DNA of 64,000 nt from GCA-2687515 sp002687515. GTDB taxonomy: Bacteria > Pseudomonadota > Alphaproteobacteria > Rhodospirillales > UBA2165. Below, one piece after another: positions 11,257-19,900 of this stretch. Within the stretch, counting starts at the first letter, position 1, and each line of letters starts with the position of its first letter. The translations under genes were made by a program, and so were the position numbers. Where the stretch lies: NCBI GenBank assembly GCA_030745835.1, contig JASLNU010000139.1, forward strand, positions 1-64,000, in the 5' to 3' direction. Under the pieces are notes generated by a model, which made no database searches, was not told the DNA's origin, and was given only the letters and a program-made list of their open reading frames with translations.

Positions 11257-12486
11257 ATGGAAATGCGACGAGCGGTTATCACCGGACTTGGTATCGTTTC
11301 CAGCATCGGCAATGACAAGAATGAAGTTCTGGCTTCGTTGAAAGCGGACCGGTCGGGGATAACCCTGGCCGAGGAATACCGCGATTTGGGGTTCCGCAGC
11401 CACGTCTACGGCACCCCCGATATCGACATCGATGCACACATCGACCGCAAGCTGCGCCGCTTCATGGGCGATGGCGCCGCCTATAACTACCTTGCCATGG
11501 TCGAAGCGATCGCCGATTCGGGCCTTACCGAGGATCAAGTTTCCGATGAGCGCACCGGCCTAATCATGGGCTCGGGCGGGCCGTCGACGCGCAACCTGAT
11601 CGAGGCCGCCGACAAAACCCGCGAACGGGGGCCCAGGAAAGTCAGCCCCTTTATGGTGCCGAGGGCGATGTCGAGCACCAATTCGGCGACCTTGGCGACA
11701 CCGTTTAAAATCCTGGGAGTCAATTATTCGATCAGTTCCGCCTGCGCCACCAGCGCCCATTGCATCGGTAATGCCGCCGAACTGATCCAATGGGGCAAGC
11801 AGGATATTGTTTTCGCCGGCGGCGGCGAGGAACTGCATTGGAGCCTATCGGTCCTGTTCGACGCGATGCCGGCGCTGTCGTCGAAATTCAATGACCACCC
11901 GACCAAGGCATCGCGCGCCTTCGATGCGGCCCGCGACGGTTTTGTCATTGCCGGCGGCGGCGGTGTCGTGGTTGTCGAAGAATACCAGCATGCCCGCGCC
12001 CGCGGCGCCAAGATCTATGGCGAAGTGGCTGGCTACGGCGCCACATCCGACGGTTATGACATGGTGCAGCCGTCCGGCGAGGGCGCCGCGCGCTGTATGA
12101 ATATGGCCATGGAAACCCTGGACCAGCCGGTCGATTACATCAACACGCACGGCACCTCGACGCCGGTCGGTGATACCAAGGAACTGGAAGCGATCCGGGA
12201 GGTCTTTGGTGAACGCAACCGCATTCCCTGGTTCAATTCGACAAAATCCCTGACCGGCCATTCGCTGGGCGCGGCCGGGGTGCAGGAATCCATCTACAGT
12301 CTTTTGATGATGGAAAACAGCTTCATGTGCGCCTCGGCCAATATCGAGGAGTTGGATCCGGCGGCGGACGATATGCCGATCGTTCGCGAGCGTCAGGATG
12401 ACGTGGAACTTAATTGCGTCCTCACCAACAGCTTCGGTTTCGGCGGCACCAACGCCTCCCTTGCCTTTACCCGCATCGACGCTTGA
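11257..12486 (+). CDS. fabB: 3-oxoacyl-ACP synthase I FabB
   Basis: FabB condenses malonyl-ACP with acyl-ACP and is required to elongate cis-3-decenoyl-ACP. The 409-residue product has the catalytic cysteine at about residue 163 (SISSACATSAHC) and the two histidines in NTHGTSTPVGD and KSLTGHSLGAAG. The start ATG 11257 follows AGAGAG after the fabA stop. It lies between fabA and fabI, so all three enzymes are probably made from one transcript. Confidence 0.96.
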   Translation: MEMRRAVITGLGIVSSIGNDKNEVLASLKADRSGITLAEEYRDLGFRSHVYGTPDIDIDAHIDRKLRRFMGDGAAYNYLAMVEAIADSGLTEDQVSDERTGLIMGSGGPSTRNLIEAADKTRERGPRKVSPFMVPRAMSSTNSATLATPFKILGVNYSISSACATSAHCIGNAAELIQWGKQDIVFAGGGEELHWSLSVLFDAMPALSSKFNDHPTKASRAFDAARDGFVIAGGGGVVVVEEYQHARARGAKIYGEVAGYGATSDGYDMVQPSGEGAARCMNMAMETLDQPVDYINTHGTSTPVGDTKELEAIREVFGERNRIPWFNSTKSLTGHSLGAAGVQESIYSLLMMENSFMCASANIEELDPAADDMPIVRERQDDVELNCVLTNSFGFGGTNASLAFTRIDA

Positions 12487-12535
12487 GGGCAGCCGCCGGC
12501 TCAATTTCCGTTAGCACCGGTCGAGGCGATCGAGC

Positions 12536-13357
12536 ATGACCCAACAATCCAAAATATTGGCCGGAAAGCGCGGCCTGATCGTCGGCGTCGCCAACGACCG
12601 GTCGATCGCCTGGGGTATCGCCGAAAGACTGGCGCGCGAAGGCGCGGAGCTGGCGCTGACCTATCAAGGCGAAGCCTTCGCCAAGCGGGTTCTGCCGCTT
12701 GGTGAGCAGATCGGCGCGGCCCTGATTCTGCCCTGCGATGCGGAAGATCCCGCCAGCCTCGATCACCTGTTTGCAGAAATCAAGGATGCCTGGGGCGGGC
12801 TCGATTTCCTTGTCCATTCGATCGCTTATTCGGACAAGGATGAGCTGAAGGGCCGTTTTGTCGATACGACGGCGGCTAATTTTCGGCGCACCATGCATAT
12901 ATCGTGTTTTTCGTTCACCGATATGGCGCGCCGCGCCCGGCCATTGATGACGGAAAAGGGCGGCAGCCTGATCACCATGAGCTATCTTGGCGCCGAAAGG
13001 GTGATCCCGGCCTACAACGTCATGGGCGTGGCCAAGGCGGCCTTGGAAACCAGCGTCAAATATCTGGCGGCCGATCTGGGTCCGGATAGCATCCGCGTCA
13101 ACGCAATTTCCGCCGGTCCGATGCGTACCCTGGCCGGCAGCGCCATCGGCGCGGCCCGGCAAATTTATAAACGCAGCGAAGCCAATGCACCCTTGCGCCG
13201 CTCGGTGACCCTGGAACAGATCGGCGGCGCGGCGCTGTATCTACTCAGCGATCTGTCCGGCGGGGTCACCGGCGAGGTGCACCACGTCGACAGCGGTTAC
13301 AACGTCGTCGGCCTGGCACATCTCGCCGGCGAGCCTGGCCAGAGCGGGTCCGGATAG
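12536..13357 (+). CDS. fabI: Enoyl-ACP reductase (NADH) FabI
   Basis: FabI performs the last reduction of each fatty acid elongation round. It is a 273-residue short-chain dehydrogenase-type protein with an N-terminal nucleotide fold (GLIVGVANDRSIAWGIAERL, residues about 13-32), SIAYSDKDELKG, and the catalytic Tyr-x6-Lys in YNVMGVAKAALE. Length and motifs match FabI rather than FabL or FabV. It is the third gene after fabA-fabB, with a 49-base gap. No obvious terminator follows before the irr promoter. Confidence 0.95.
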   Translation: MTQQSKILAGKRGLIVGVANDRSIAWGIAERLAREGAELALTYQGEAFAKRVLPLGEQIGAALILPCDAEDPASLDHLFAEIKDAWGGLDFLVHSIAYSDKDELKGRFVDTTAANFRRTMHISCFSFTDMARRARPLMTEKGGSLITMSYLGAERVIPAYNVMGVAKAALETSVKYLAADLGPDSIRVNAISAGPMRTLAGSAIGAARQIYKRSEANAPLRRSVTLEQIGGAALYLLSDLSGGVTGEVHHVDSGYNVVGLAHLAGEPGQSGSG

Positions 13358-13376
13358 ATAGGAACCGCTCTAACAG

Positions 13377-13405
13377 TTGGCCAATTTTGTAAAAAGCCAT
13401 ATAAT
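13377..13405 (+). promoter_or_regulatory. Sigma-70-type promoter of irr
   Basis: TTGGCC (13377-13382) and a perfect TATAAT (13400-13405) are separated by exactly 17 bases. This is the best vegetative promoter match in the neighbourhood. It would start transcription near 13412, about 40 bases before the irr ATG. Confidence 0.7.
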
Positions 13406-13423
13406 CCCTTGATTAATTAAGGG
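13406..13423 (+). promoter_or_regulatory. Palindromic operator-like site over the irr transcription start
   Basis: CCCTTGATTAATTAAGGG is an 18-base near-perfect inverted repeat directly after the -10 box and covering the expected transcription start. Its position suits a repressor site, for example autoregulation by Irr or control by another iron regulator. The sequence does not match a consensus I can name with certainty, so the bound protein is unknown. Confidence 0.45.
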
Positions 13424-13453
13424 TTATCGGCATACTAGAGCGTCAAAAATTGT

Positions 13454-13888
13454 ATGGTGATCTCCATGGATATGCAACGGCCCTACAGTCAGGTACTCGA
13501 ACGGCTTCGCGCCGTCGGCTTGCGCCCGACACGGCAAAGACTGGCCTTGGCGAAACTATTATTCGATGGCGCCGGGGATCGGCACGTCAGCGCCGAGATG
13601 CTGCATGGCGAAGCCTTGAAAAATCGAATGCGGGTTTCCTTGGCCACCGTCTACAACACGCTGCATCAGTTCACCGAAGCCGGCCTGCTGCGCGAGATCG
13701 TGGTCGATTCGGGCCGGTCCTATTTCGATACCAACGTGAAAAACCATCACCACATGTATGTTGAAGAGCGCCGCGATCTTGTCGATATTCCGGAAGCCGA
13801 TATCGAGATCAAGCGCATGCCGACCGCGCCAGAAGGCATGGAAGTCAGCAGCGTGGACGTTATCGTTCGTGTTAATAGAATAAATTAA
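13454..13888 (+). CDS. irr: Irr-type Fur-family iron response regulator
   Basis: Irr is the alphaproteobacterial Fur-family regulator that follows iron status through heme. The 144 residues show a winged-helix DNA-binding half (RLRAVGLRPTRQRLALAKLL, then SLATVYNTLHQFTEAGLL) and the Irr hallmark NHHHMYVEE near residue 98, where Fur proteins have a different metal site. No C-terminal Cys pairs are present. It has its own promoter, and a rubrerythrin gene with an Irr-box-like site follows. Starts at 13454, 13466 or 13472 are possible. It could also be called a PerR-like Fur protein, but the HHH triad argues for Irr. Confidence 0.88.
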   Translation: MVISMDMQRPYSQVLERLRAVGLRPTRQRLALAKLLFDGAGDRHVSAEMLHGEALKNRMRVSLATVYNTLHQFTEAGLLREIVVDSGRSYFDTNVKNHHHMYVEERRDLVDIPEADIEIKRMPTAPEGMEVSSVDVIVRVNRIN

Positions 13889-13916
13889 TAATATTTATCA
13901 ACCAACTATTCGATAA

Positions 13917-13967
13917 TTTAGAATACTTCAAGTATTTGTTGACAGTTTGTGTCGGCTTCGGCATATT
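13917..13967 (+). promoter_or_regulatory. Rubrerythrin promoter with Irr-box-like element
   Basis: TTGACA (13939-13944) and CATATT (13962-13967), 17 bases apart, form a good promoter. Just upstream, TTTAGAATACTTCAAGT (13917-13933) resembles the Irr/ICE inverted repeat TTTAGAA-n3-TTCTAAA: the left half is perfect and the right half keeps TTC and one A. With irr as the adjacent gene, control of the rubrerythrin by Irr is the natural inference. Confidence 0.55.
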
Positions 13968-14041
13968 GAGCGCGTTGCGCCTTTTTCCGGCGCGGCGCCG
14001 CGTATTCCATTATCCATGACACTCTTGCAGGGAGGGGCCTG

Positions 14042-14464
14042 ATGCCTTCGCTCAAAGGAACTCAAACCGAAGAAAATCTTAAAGCCGCGTTTGCCGGGGA
14101 ATCCCAGGCCAATCGCCGTTATCTCTATTTCGCGCAAAAAGCCGACATCGAAGGTTACAACGACGTTTCCACCGTTTTCCGTTCCACCGCCGAGGGTGAA
14201 ACCGGCCACGCGCACGGCCATCTGGAATATCTCGAGGAAACCGGCGACCCGGCCACCGGCGAACCGATCGGCACCACCGCCGACAATCTGAAAGCCGCCG
14301 TTGCCGGTGAAACCCACGAATATACCGACATGTATCCGGGCATGGCGAAGACCGCCCGCGAGGAAGGTTTCGACGAAATCGCCGATTGGTTCGAAACCCT
14401 GGCCAAGGCCGAAAAATCCCACGCCGGACGTTTTCAGAAGGCCTTCGACACCCTGGGCTCGTAA
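14042..14464 (+). CDS. Rubrerythrin-family protein (no rubredoxin domain)
   Basis: A 140-residue ferritin-like four-helix protein. Diiron ligand motifs are visible in both helix pairs: ESQANRRY, EGETGHAHGH, GETHEYTDMY and KAEKSHAGRF. Rubrerythrins reduce hydrogen peroxide with electrons from rubredoxin or other donors. The C-terminal rubredoxin domain of classical rubrerythrin is absent, as in many short aerobic forms, so the electron donor is unknown. A GGGAGGGG ribosome site precedes the ATG. It lies between irr and an iron-sulfur oxidoreductase, linking it to iron and peroxide stress, and it is followed by a strong terminator. Confidence 0.9.
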   Translation: MPSLKGTQTEENLKAAFAGESQANRRYLYFAQKADIEGYNDVSTVFRSTAEGETGHAHGHLEYLEETGDPATGEPIGTTADNLKAAVAGETHEYTDMYPGMAKTAREEGFDEIADWFETLAKAEKSHAGRFQKAFDTLGS

Positions 14465-14516
14465 ACCACGAACAGGTGATCTAAATTAACAGTCCGCTTA
14501 ATCGGATTGTATTATT

Positions 14517-14550
14517 GGGGGATCCGATCGCGGGTCCCCCAGTTTTTTTT
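14517..14550 (+). terminator. Intrinsic terminator after the rubrerythrin gene
   Basis: GGGGGATCC (14517-14525) pairs over nine base pairs, one a T-G wobble, with GGGTCCCCC (14532-14540). The loop is six bases and eight T follow (14543-14550). The next gene starts only 22 bases later with no visible promoter, so read-through probably supplies a lower level of the downstream mRNA. Confidence 0.85.
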
Positions 14551-14571
14551 GAAGATTTAGGAGCAAGCGAC

Positions 14572-15912
14572 ATGGGCGAAGGCAGTCTGGAAGCGCCCAT
14601 TCGCCACCAGATTCCCTGGCGCGAAGCGGATTTTACCGATGCCGGCAAGCTGGACGCGGAACTGCGCCGGGTTTTCGACATCTGTCACGGCTGCCGCCGC
14701 TGCTTCAACTTGTGCGACAGCTTTCCGAGATTGTTCGATCTGATCGATGACTCGGAATCGGGCGAGCTGGATTCTGTCGCCTCCGATGGGTTCGAGCCGA
14801 TCATCGATGCCTGCACCCTTTGCGACATGTGCTTCATGACCAAATGTCCCTATGTGCCGCCGCACGAATTTGATCTCGACTTTCCCCATTTGATGCTGCG
14901 CGTCCGGGTCAAGGAATTCGGCGAGGGCAAGGTTGGCGCCATGCATCGCCAACTGACCGAAACCGACCGCAACGGCAAGCTGGCCGGAAAATTTTCCGGC
15001 CTCGCCAATTGGGCGTCGAGGCGCGGCAACGGGCTGACCCGCCCGCTCCTCGAAAAGGTGGCCGGCGTGCACCGCGATGCCGAACTGCCGAAATATCACG
15101 GCCGGACATTCGATCAACTACCGGCGCCCGGGGTCAATCGGCAGGCGCCGGCAAATGGCCGCAAGGCCGCCCTCTATGCGACCTGTTTCGTCAATTACAA
15201 CAATCCCGGCATCGGCGCCGCGGCGCGCGCGGTTCTGGCCCAAAACGGCGTCGAGACCGAAATTGCCTACCCCGGCTGTTGCGGCATGCCGCAATTGGAG
15301 CAAGGCGATATCGAACGCGTTGCCGCCGGCGCCAAGAGCATCGCCGCCGATCTGGTGCGGTGGATCGATAAGGGCCATGACATCATCGCCCTGGTGCCGT
15401 CCTGCGCCCTGATGATGAAATTCGAATGGCCGTTGATCGTGCCCGATGATGAAAATGTCAAACGCCTGAGCCAGGCGGTATTCGACATCTCCGAATATGT
15501 CGTCGACATTTCCCGGAACGAAGGGCTGGCGCCTGGACTGGAGCCGCTGGGTGGCGGCGTCTCGCTGCATTTCGCCTGCCACGCACGGGCCCAGAACATG
15601 GGCGCCAAGGCCGAGGCCATGCTGCAACTTATTCCCGGCGCCGAGGTTGGGCTGATCGAGCGTTGCTCCGGCCACGGCGGATCGTGGGGCGTGATGAGGA
15701 AAAATTTCGAGGTGGCGCTCAAGGTCGGCCGCCCGGCGGCGCGGCAATCAAGGGAAAGCGGCGCCAAATTCTTGGTTTCCGAATGCCCGCTCGCCCGCGA
15801 CCATATCCTGCAGGGGCGCGAGCGGCTCTCCTCCGATGCTGATTCTGATACTAATGTTGCCGCCTATCATCATCCTATCCAGCTGATGGCGCTGGCCTAC
15901 GGATTGATCTGA
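14572..15912 (+). CDS. Heterodisulfide reductase/GlpC-like iron-sulfur oxidoreductase
   Basis: A 446-residue protein with two 4Fe-4S motifs near the N-terminus (CHGCRRCFNLC and CTLCDMCFMTKCP) and two cysteine-rich CCG-type domains further on (PGCCGMPQLEQGD near 250, ERCSGHGGSWGV near 370). The layout resembles GlpC and heterodisulfide reductase subunit D, which move electrons between iron-sulfur clusters and a membrane or disulfide partner. The substrate is unknown. ATG 14572 follows AGGAGC; an earlier in-frame codon at 14515 lies in the terminator. It sits between a rubrerythrin and a DUF3501 gene, so it may feed electrons to the rubrerythrin, which is inference only. Confidence 0.85.
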   Translation: MGEGSLEAPIRHQIPWREADFTDAGKLDAELRRVFDICHGCRRCFNLCDSFPRLFDLIDDSESGELDSVASDGFEPIIDACTLCDMCFMTKCPYVPPHEFDLDFPHLMLRVRVKEFGEGKVGAMHRQLTETDRNGKLAGKFSGLANWASRRGNGLTRPLLEKVAGVHRDAELPKYHGRTFDQLPAPGVNRQAPANGRKAALYATCFVNYNNPGIGAAARAVLAQNGVETEIAYPGCCGMPQLEQGDIERVAAGAKSIAADLVRWIDKGHDIIALVPSCALMMKFEWPLIVPDDENVKRLSQAVFDISEYVVDISRNEGLAPGLEPLGGGVSLHFACHARAQNMGAKAEAMLQLIPGAEVGLIERCSGHGGSWGVMRKNFEVALKVGRPAARQSRESGAKFLVSECPLARDHILQGRERLSSDADSDTNVAAYHHPIQLMALAYGLI

Positions 15913-15927
15913 GGGATAAAAACGAGC

Positions 15928-16518
15928 ATGGCAGGCAAGACCGAAATTACCCGCGCCGACATTCTCGAGATGGAAGCCTACGAAGCGGTGCGCGCCGACC
16001 GGCGCGACGCCATTGTCCGGGCGAAAAAAAAGCGGCGCTTGCATGTCGGGCCCTACGCCACCTTCTATTTCGAAAACTTCGATACCATGTGGTACCAGAT
16101 CCAGGAAATGCTGCGTATCGAAAAGGGCGGCGACGAACAGCTGAGCGACGAGCTTGAGGCCTATAACCCCCTGGTGCCCAAGGGCGACGAGTTGGTCGCC
16201 ACGGTCATGTTCGAAATCGACGAGCCGAATAAACGGGCGGCTTTCCTTGCCGATCTTGGCGGCGTCGAGAAAACCATGATCATCGAGGTGGACGGCGAAA
16301 CCGTCACTTCGCGGCCGGAACAGGATGTCGAGCGGACCAACGCCGCCGGCAAGGCATCATCGATCCAGTTCGTCCACTTCCATTTTACGGCGGAGCAAAT
16401 CGAGAAATTCCGCGCCCCCGGCACGCGCATCCTGGTCGGCATCAACCATCCGAATTACGGCCACATGACGGTCATGGCCGACGACACCCGCCAGGCGTTG
16501 GCCGAGGACTTCGCATAA
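15928..16518 (+). CDS. DUF3501 family protein
   Basis: A 196-residue soluble protein, without signal peptide or membrane segments, recognised as the DUF3501 family (MEAYEAVRADRRDAIVRAKK, PYATFYFENFDTMWYQIQEM, INHPNYGHMTVM). Function is unknown. The family repeatedly accompanies the rubrerythrin and heterodisulfide-reductase-like gene, as here, where it begins 15 bases after the iron-sulfur protein. It is presumably co-transcribed with it. No cysteine pattern suggests that it binds a cluster itself. Confidence 0.82.
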   Translation: MAGKTEITRADILEMEAYEAVRADRRDAIVRAKKKRRLHVGPYATFYFENFDTMWYQIQEMLRIEKGGDEQLSDELEAYNPLVPKGDELVATVMFEIDEPNKRAAFLADLGGVEKTMIIEVDGETVTSRPEQDVERTNAAGKASSIQFVHFHFTAEQIEKFRAPGTRILVGINHPNYGHMTVMADDTRQALAEDFA

Positions 16519-16520
16519 AG

Positions 16521-16603
16521 GGCGCAGCCCGCTAAGGCGTGGCTGGGCCCGGCCTGCGTAGCCGAAGCTACTTCGGCGGAGCGGGCTCGGCCATGCGGGC
16601 GTC
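16521..16603. repeat. Structured palindromic repeat, copy A
   Basis: This stretch contains a 7-bp hairpin, GCCGAAG-cta-CTTCGGC (16561-16577), inside a closing helix GCCCGC/GCGGGC (16527-16532 with 16595-16600). Bases 16552-16603 recur as a reverse complement at 23856-23907 with one mismatch. It lies just after the DUF3501 gene. The form is that of a REP-type intergenic palindrome. Confidence 0.75.
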
Positions 16604-16667
16604 CGGTACGCCCGGACATATTTTTCGGGCCGTCAAATTAGAAAGATAAAGGTCGTAGTTCGAGGCT

Positions 16668-16808
16668 GAATTAAGGGGACCGAATTAAGGGGACCAAGAA
16701 TTAAGGGGACACAATACTTATCTCGCGGCCCAATAAATCCCCAAGTCTTGACCTCTTTTAACCCAATCAGCGCCCAAGGGAATAATTGAGTATTGTGTCC
16801 CCTTAATT
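16668..16808. repeat. Tandem 14-mers and a 20-bp perfect inverted repeat (MITE- or REP-like)
   Basis: GAATTAAGGGGACC occurs twice in direct tandem (16668-16681, 16682-16695), with a third variant from 16698. AATTAAGGGGACACAATACT (16699-16718) is repeated exactly as the reverse complement at 16789-16808, with 70 bases between. No transposase gene is present. Such motifs are often seen near REP-associated Y1 transposases, so this may be a small non-autonomous element. The remaining bases of the 16604-16965 gap show nothing else I can name. Confidence 0.65.
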
Positions 16809-16947
16809 TTGACATTTCGAGTTACACGATTCCAGTCTCCAGTTCCAAATTTTTTATGACGCTGGGGTCAGAAACATTGCAGAAACCCTTTTTGAGTGTA
16901 GATTTGTTATAAGACAAGTAGAAGTGATGCATCTGAGCCAGTTATTT

Positions 16948-16956
16948 GGGGGGGGG
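16948..16956 (+). repeat. G9 homopolymer tract at the start of the giant secreted-protein gene
   Basis: Nine consecutive G lie 9 bases before ATG 16966 and inside the short extra frame that begins at ATG 16927. A length change would shift that upstream frame, or alter the spacing of the only ribosome-site-like sequence before ATG 16966. Runs of this kind can support slipped-strand phase variation. Confidence 0.6.
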
Positions 16957-16965
16957 AACTGGATC

Positions 16966-19900
16966 ATGAGTGATTGCCTTCGGTTAGGATTTGCCGCGCG
17001 GATCATTAAATCCGTTTTCTCAATTTTATTGTTGGGCATTGTTCTGCTGGGCTCAGGCGGGCTTCGGGCGGAACCCGTCACCATCAAGAACCATTCGTTT
17101 GAGAAGGATGTGCAAAAAAACGGAGCCACTACACGCTCAACCTCAGGATGGACTGCACGGGACGCCGGTACGTGGAATCCGTCGCCCGGTCAACCAGGCT
17201 GCAAAAAGCCGGACGTCTTTATCAAGGGGATCCCCGACGGCGATCAGGTTGCCTATTTGAACGGGCATGAGCTTTCTCAAAAAACGGCTGAGAAGATCAC
17301 CGAGGGCCATAGTTACACTTTGAAGGTGGGCGTCGGCGCCCGCTGTAACTCTCTGGGAGTAAAATATTCCGTCCAATTATTGGCGGGAAAGACCCAATTA
17401 GTCGCCAAAACCGGGACCAATCTTAAAGCTGGTTGGACCGAAGTGACCGTGACGTACGATTCTCTCGCCGGCGATCCCAACGCCGGGAAACCGCTGACCG
17501 TTCAGTTCAAGAATCTAGGCCGCGGCCAAATCAATTACGATGATGTTCGTCTGGATGCAGCGAAGGCCACTTTCAATGTAAAATACATTCTTCCCGACCA
17601 CCTCAGTATCCCCGGACTCGATCACCTTCCCATCCGTGACCTCAAAAAGACCGGCACCACGGTCTCGGCCCAGATCAAGCTGCGCGGCAAGTCGGCGACG
17701 GTGGTCGCTTTTAAGGTTGATGGGACTTCGCTGGCCGCCATAGTCCCGAAGGATTTCAAGCTGACCGATGTCGTGCCGGTCCCGCGCGGCACGCCCGCTG
17801 ATGGTGTTTCCTTCAAGGACATAGCCTTCATCTACGTACCCAAGGGCAAGGCCAAGCCGCGCATCGCGGCTTCCAGCTTCCCCTCCGATGTGCGCAAGGC
17901 CGTCCAGCATACGGGCAGCCATGTCTCGCTGAAGGAAGGGCTCAACCTGTTCGGCCAGGGTAATTTCCAATCGGCCGGCGCCATCAAGGACGTGCTGCGC
18001 ACCATGGGCCACAACCGGGTCGCCCTGCCTCTGGCCGCCGCCTTTCCGGCTGACCTGTTCAAGCATGATCTGAAGACCGCCAGCCAGAAGATCAAGGATC
18101 GGTTGTTGACGGGCCTGAAGCTCGACCTGCCGCTGCCGAAGCTGCGCATTCCAGGCATGCCGAACATCGTCAGTGTCAGCAGCGCGCGCCTCGCCATCGT
18201 CGGGCGCGAGGTCAAGGGCAAGCCCAAGATCTTCGCCGGCGTCACAGGCGGGCTCGATATGAAGATCGGTTCCAGGAAACACCGTTTCAGCTTCGGCATC
18301 CTGGCCGGCGACCCGGGCAAGCAGTGGACGGCGACGATCACGGCGGAATCGAAGGACAAGGCCACACTGGCGCTGGCCGCCTCACTGACCCTGACCGATA
18401 TGAAGTTTACCGCCACCAGAAAAGGCGGCAAGTGGGACGCGGCGATCGACGCCAAATCGAAACTGAAAAACAAAGAGGTCGATGTCGTCTTTAGCCTCCA
18501 TGCAAATGAAGGCCCGTCCGCCGTGATCACCGCCAAAACCAAACTGATCCTGGCCGACTTGTCCGTGGGCAATATTCCCGGCCTGTCAGAAGTCGAACTT
18601 GATACAATCGATATATTGCCGGGGCGGATGTGGCTCCAGGGCAAGCTCAAGGGCGTGAATACCTTTTTCGAGGTCCAGAAGGCGTATAAGGTCGGGGGTC
18701 ACTTTGTTGCCGCTTATCTGGACAAAATGCCCCTTACGGACTTGATTCCGGGCGCCGGGAGCACGCCTCTCAAGGACGTTGGTTTCTCAGAAGTCGTCGC
18801 CCTCTACAGTCCGGAGCAATCATCCGCTTTGAGCGGTACGGGACTTGTGGGAAATGCTCGCGCGTGGGTTCAAAAATCCAATTCGAACCCGACGATCAAG
18901 CCCGGCCTTAACATATTCGGCCATATGAATGTCCATCCTTCCGGGGAGATGGCCAAACTTCTGAAGAAAGCCGGGGTCACTGATCTGAAACTGCCACTGA
19001 ATGGCGGCTTCAGCCCCAAGGCGTTCGCCAAGAATTTAAGTGGCTCGGCGATCAAGAACGAGATACTCGATAACCTTGATCTGAATATCAAAATACCGAC
19101 TCCGCACATTCCGGAAGTTTCCAATTTCCTGACGTTTAAAAATGCTCGTTTGAAGGTCAAGGGCAAGACGCCCGACGGAAAGCGCGGCATTGACGTGGGC
19201 ATTTCCGGCGATGCCGACGTTCATGTGAAAAGAGACACGGTTGCCTTCAACGTTGACGTGGAATTTGACAAGTCGGAACTCGTCTTCAAAGGCAGCACGA
19301 CAAAAAAGTGGACCTATCCGCTGGGCATCCACTGGCTGGAACTTGACAGCCTGACTTTGGATGTCGACAAAAAGAAGGGCAAGTACGACATCAAGATCGC
19401 CGCCAAGACCGATATCGGCAGCCATTCGCGCCTGGATGTGAAAGTCGATATACACGAGAAAAACGGCAAAATTACCGACGCCTCTTTCGAGTTGGACGGG
19501 CCGCTGAAGCTGTCCGATATCCCGGAAATCAAGGATATCCCCAACGCCAGCCATTTCGAGATCAACACCATAAAAGTGTCCGAGCACGGCATCGAGGCGA
19601 AGACCGATTTCGGGGCTAAGAAAGACCTGGACGTATTTCTTTTCCACGGCTCGGGCTGGAACCTGATCGTGCGTCAGGACAACTTCGTCATTACCGAGAT
19701 CGTGCCGCCGCTGAAGAACACGCCCCTGAAACACATCGTGCTGTCCAAGGACGGGTTGCAGGGCCCGTTAAAGAGTTTCTCACCCATCGCCCGGGACGCC
19801 CTGAAGGATATCTACGGCAAGGACGCGGCCAATATCGATGTTGATCGCGGCCTCAGCCTGATCGCCGCTTTTGAGCACAAAAAGTCAAAGGGCAAAATGG

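Noticed and set aside
16668..16808. CRISPR array, suggested by the tandem short repeats
   Set aside because: Repeats are only 14 bases, have no regular unique spacers, and no cas genes are near.
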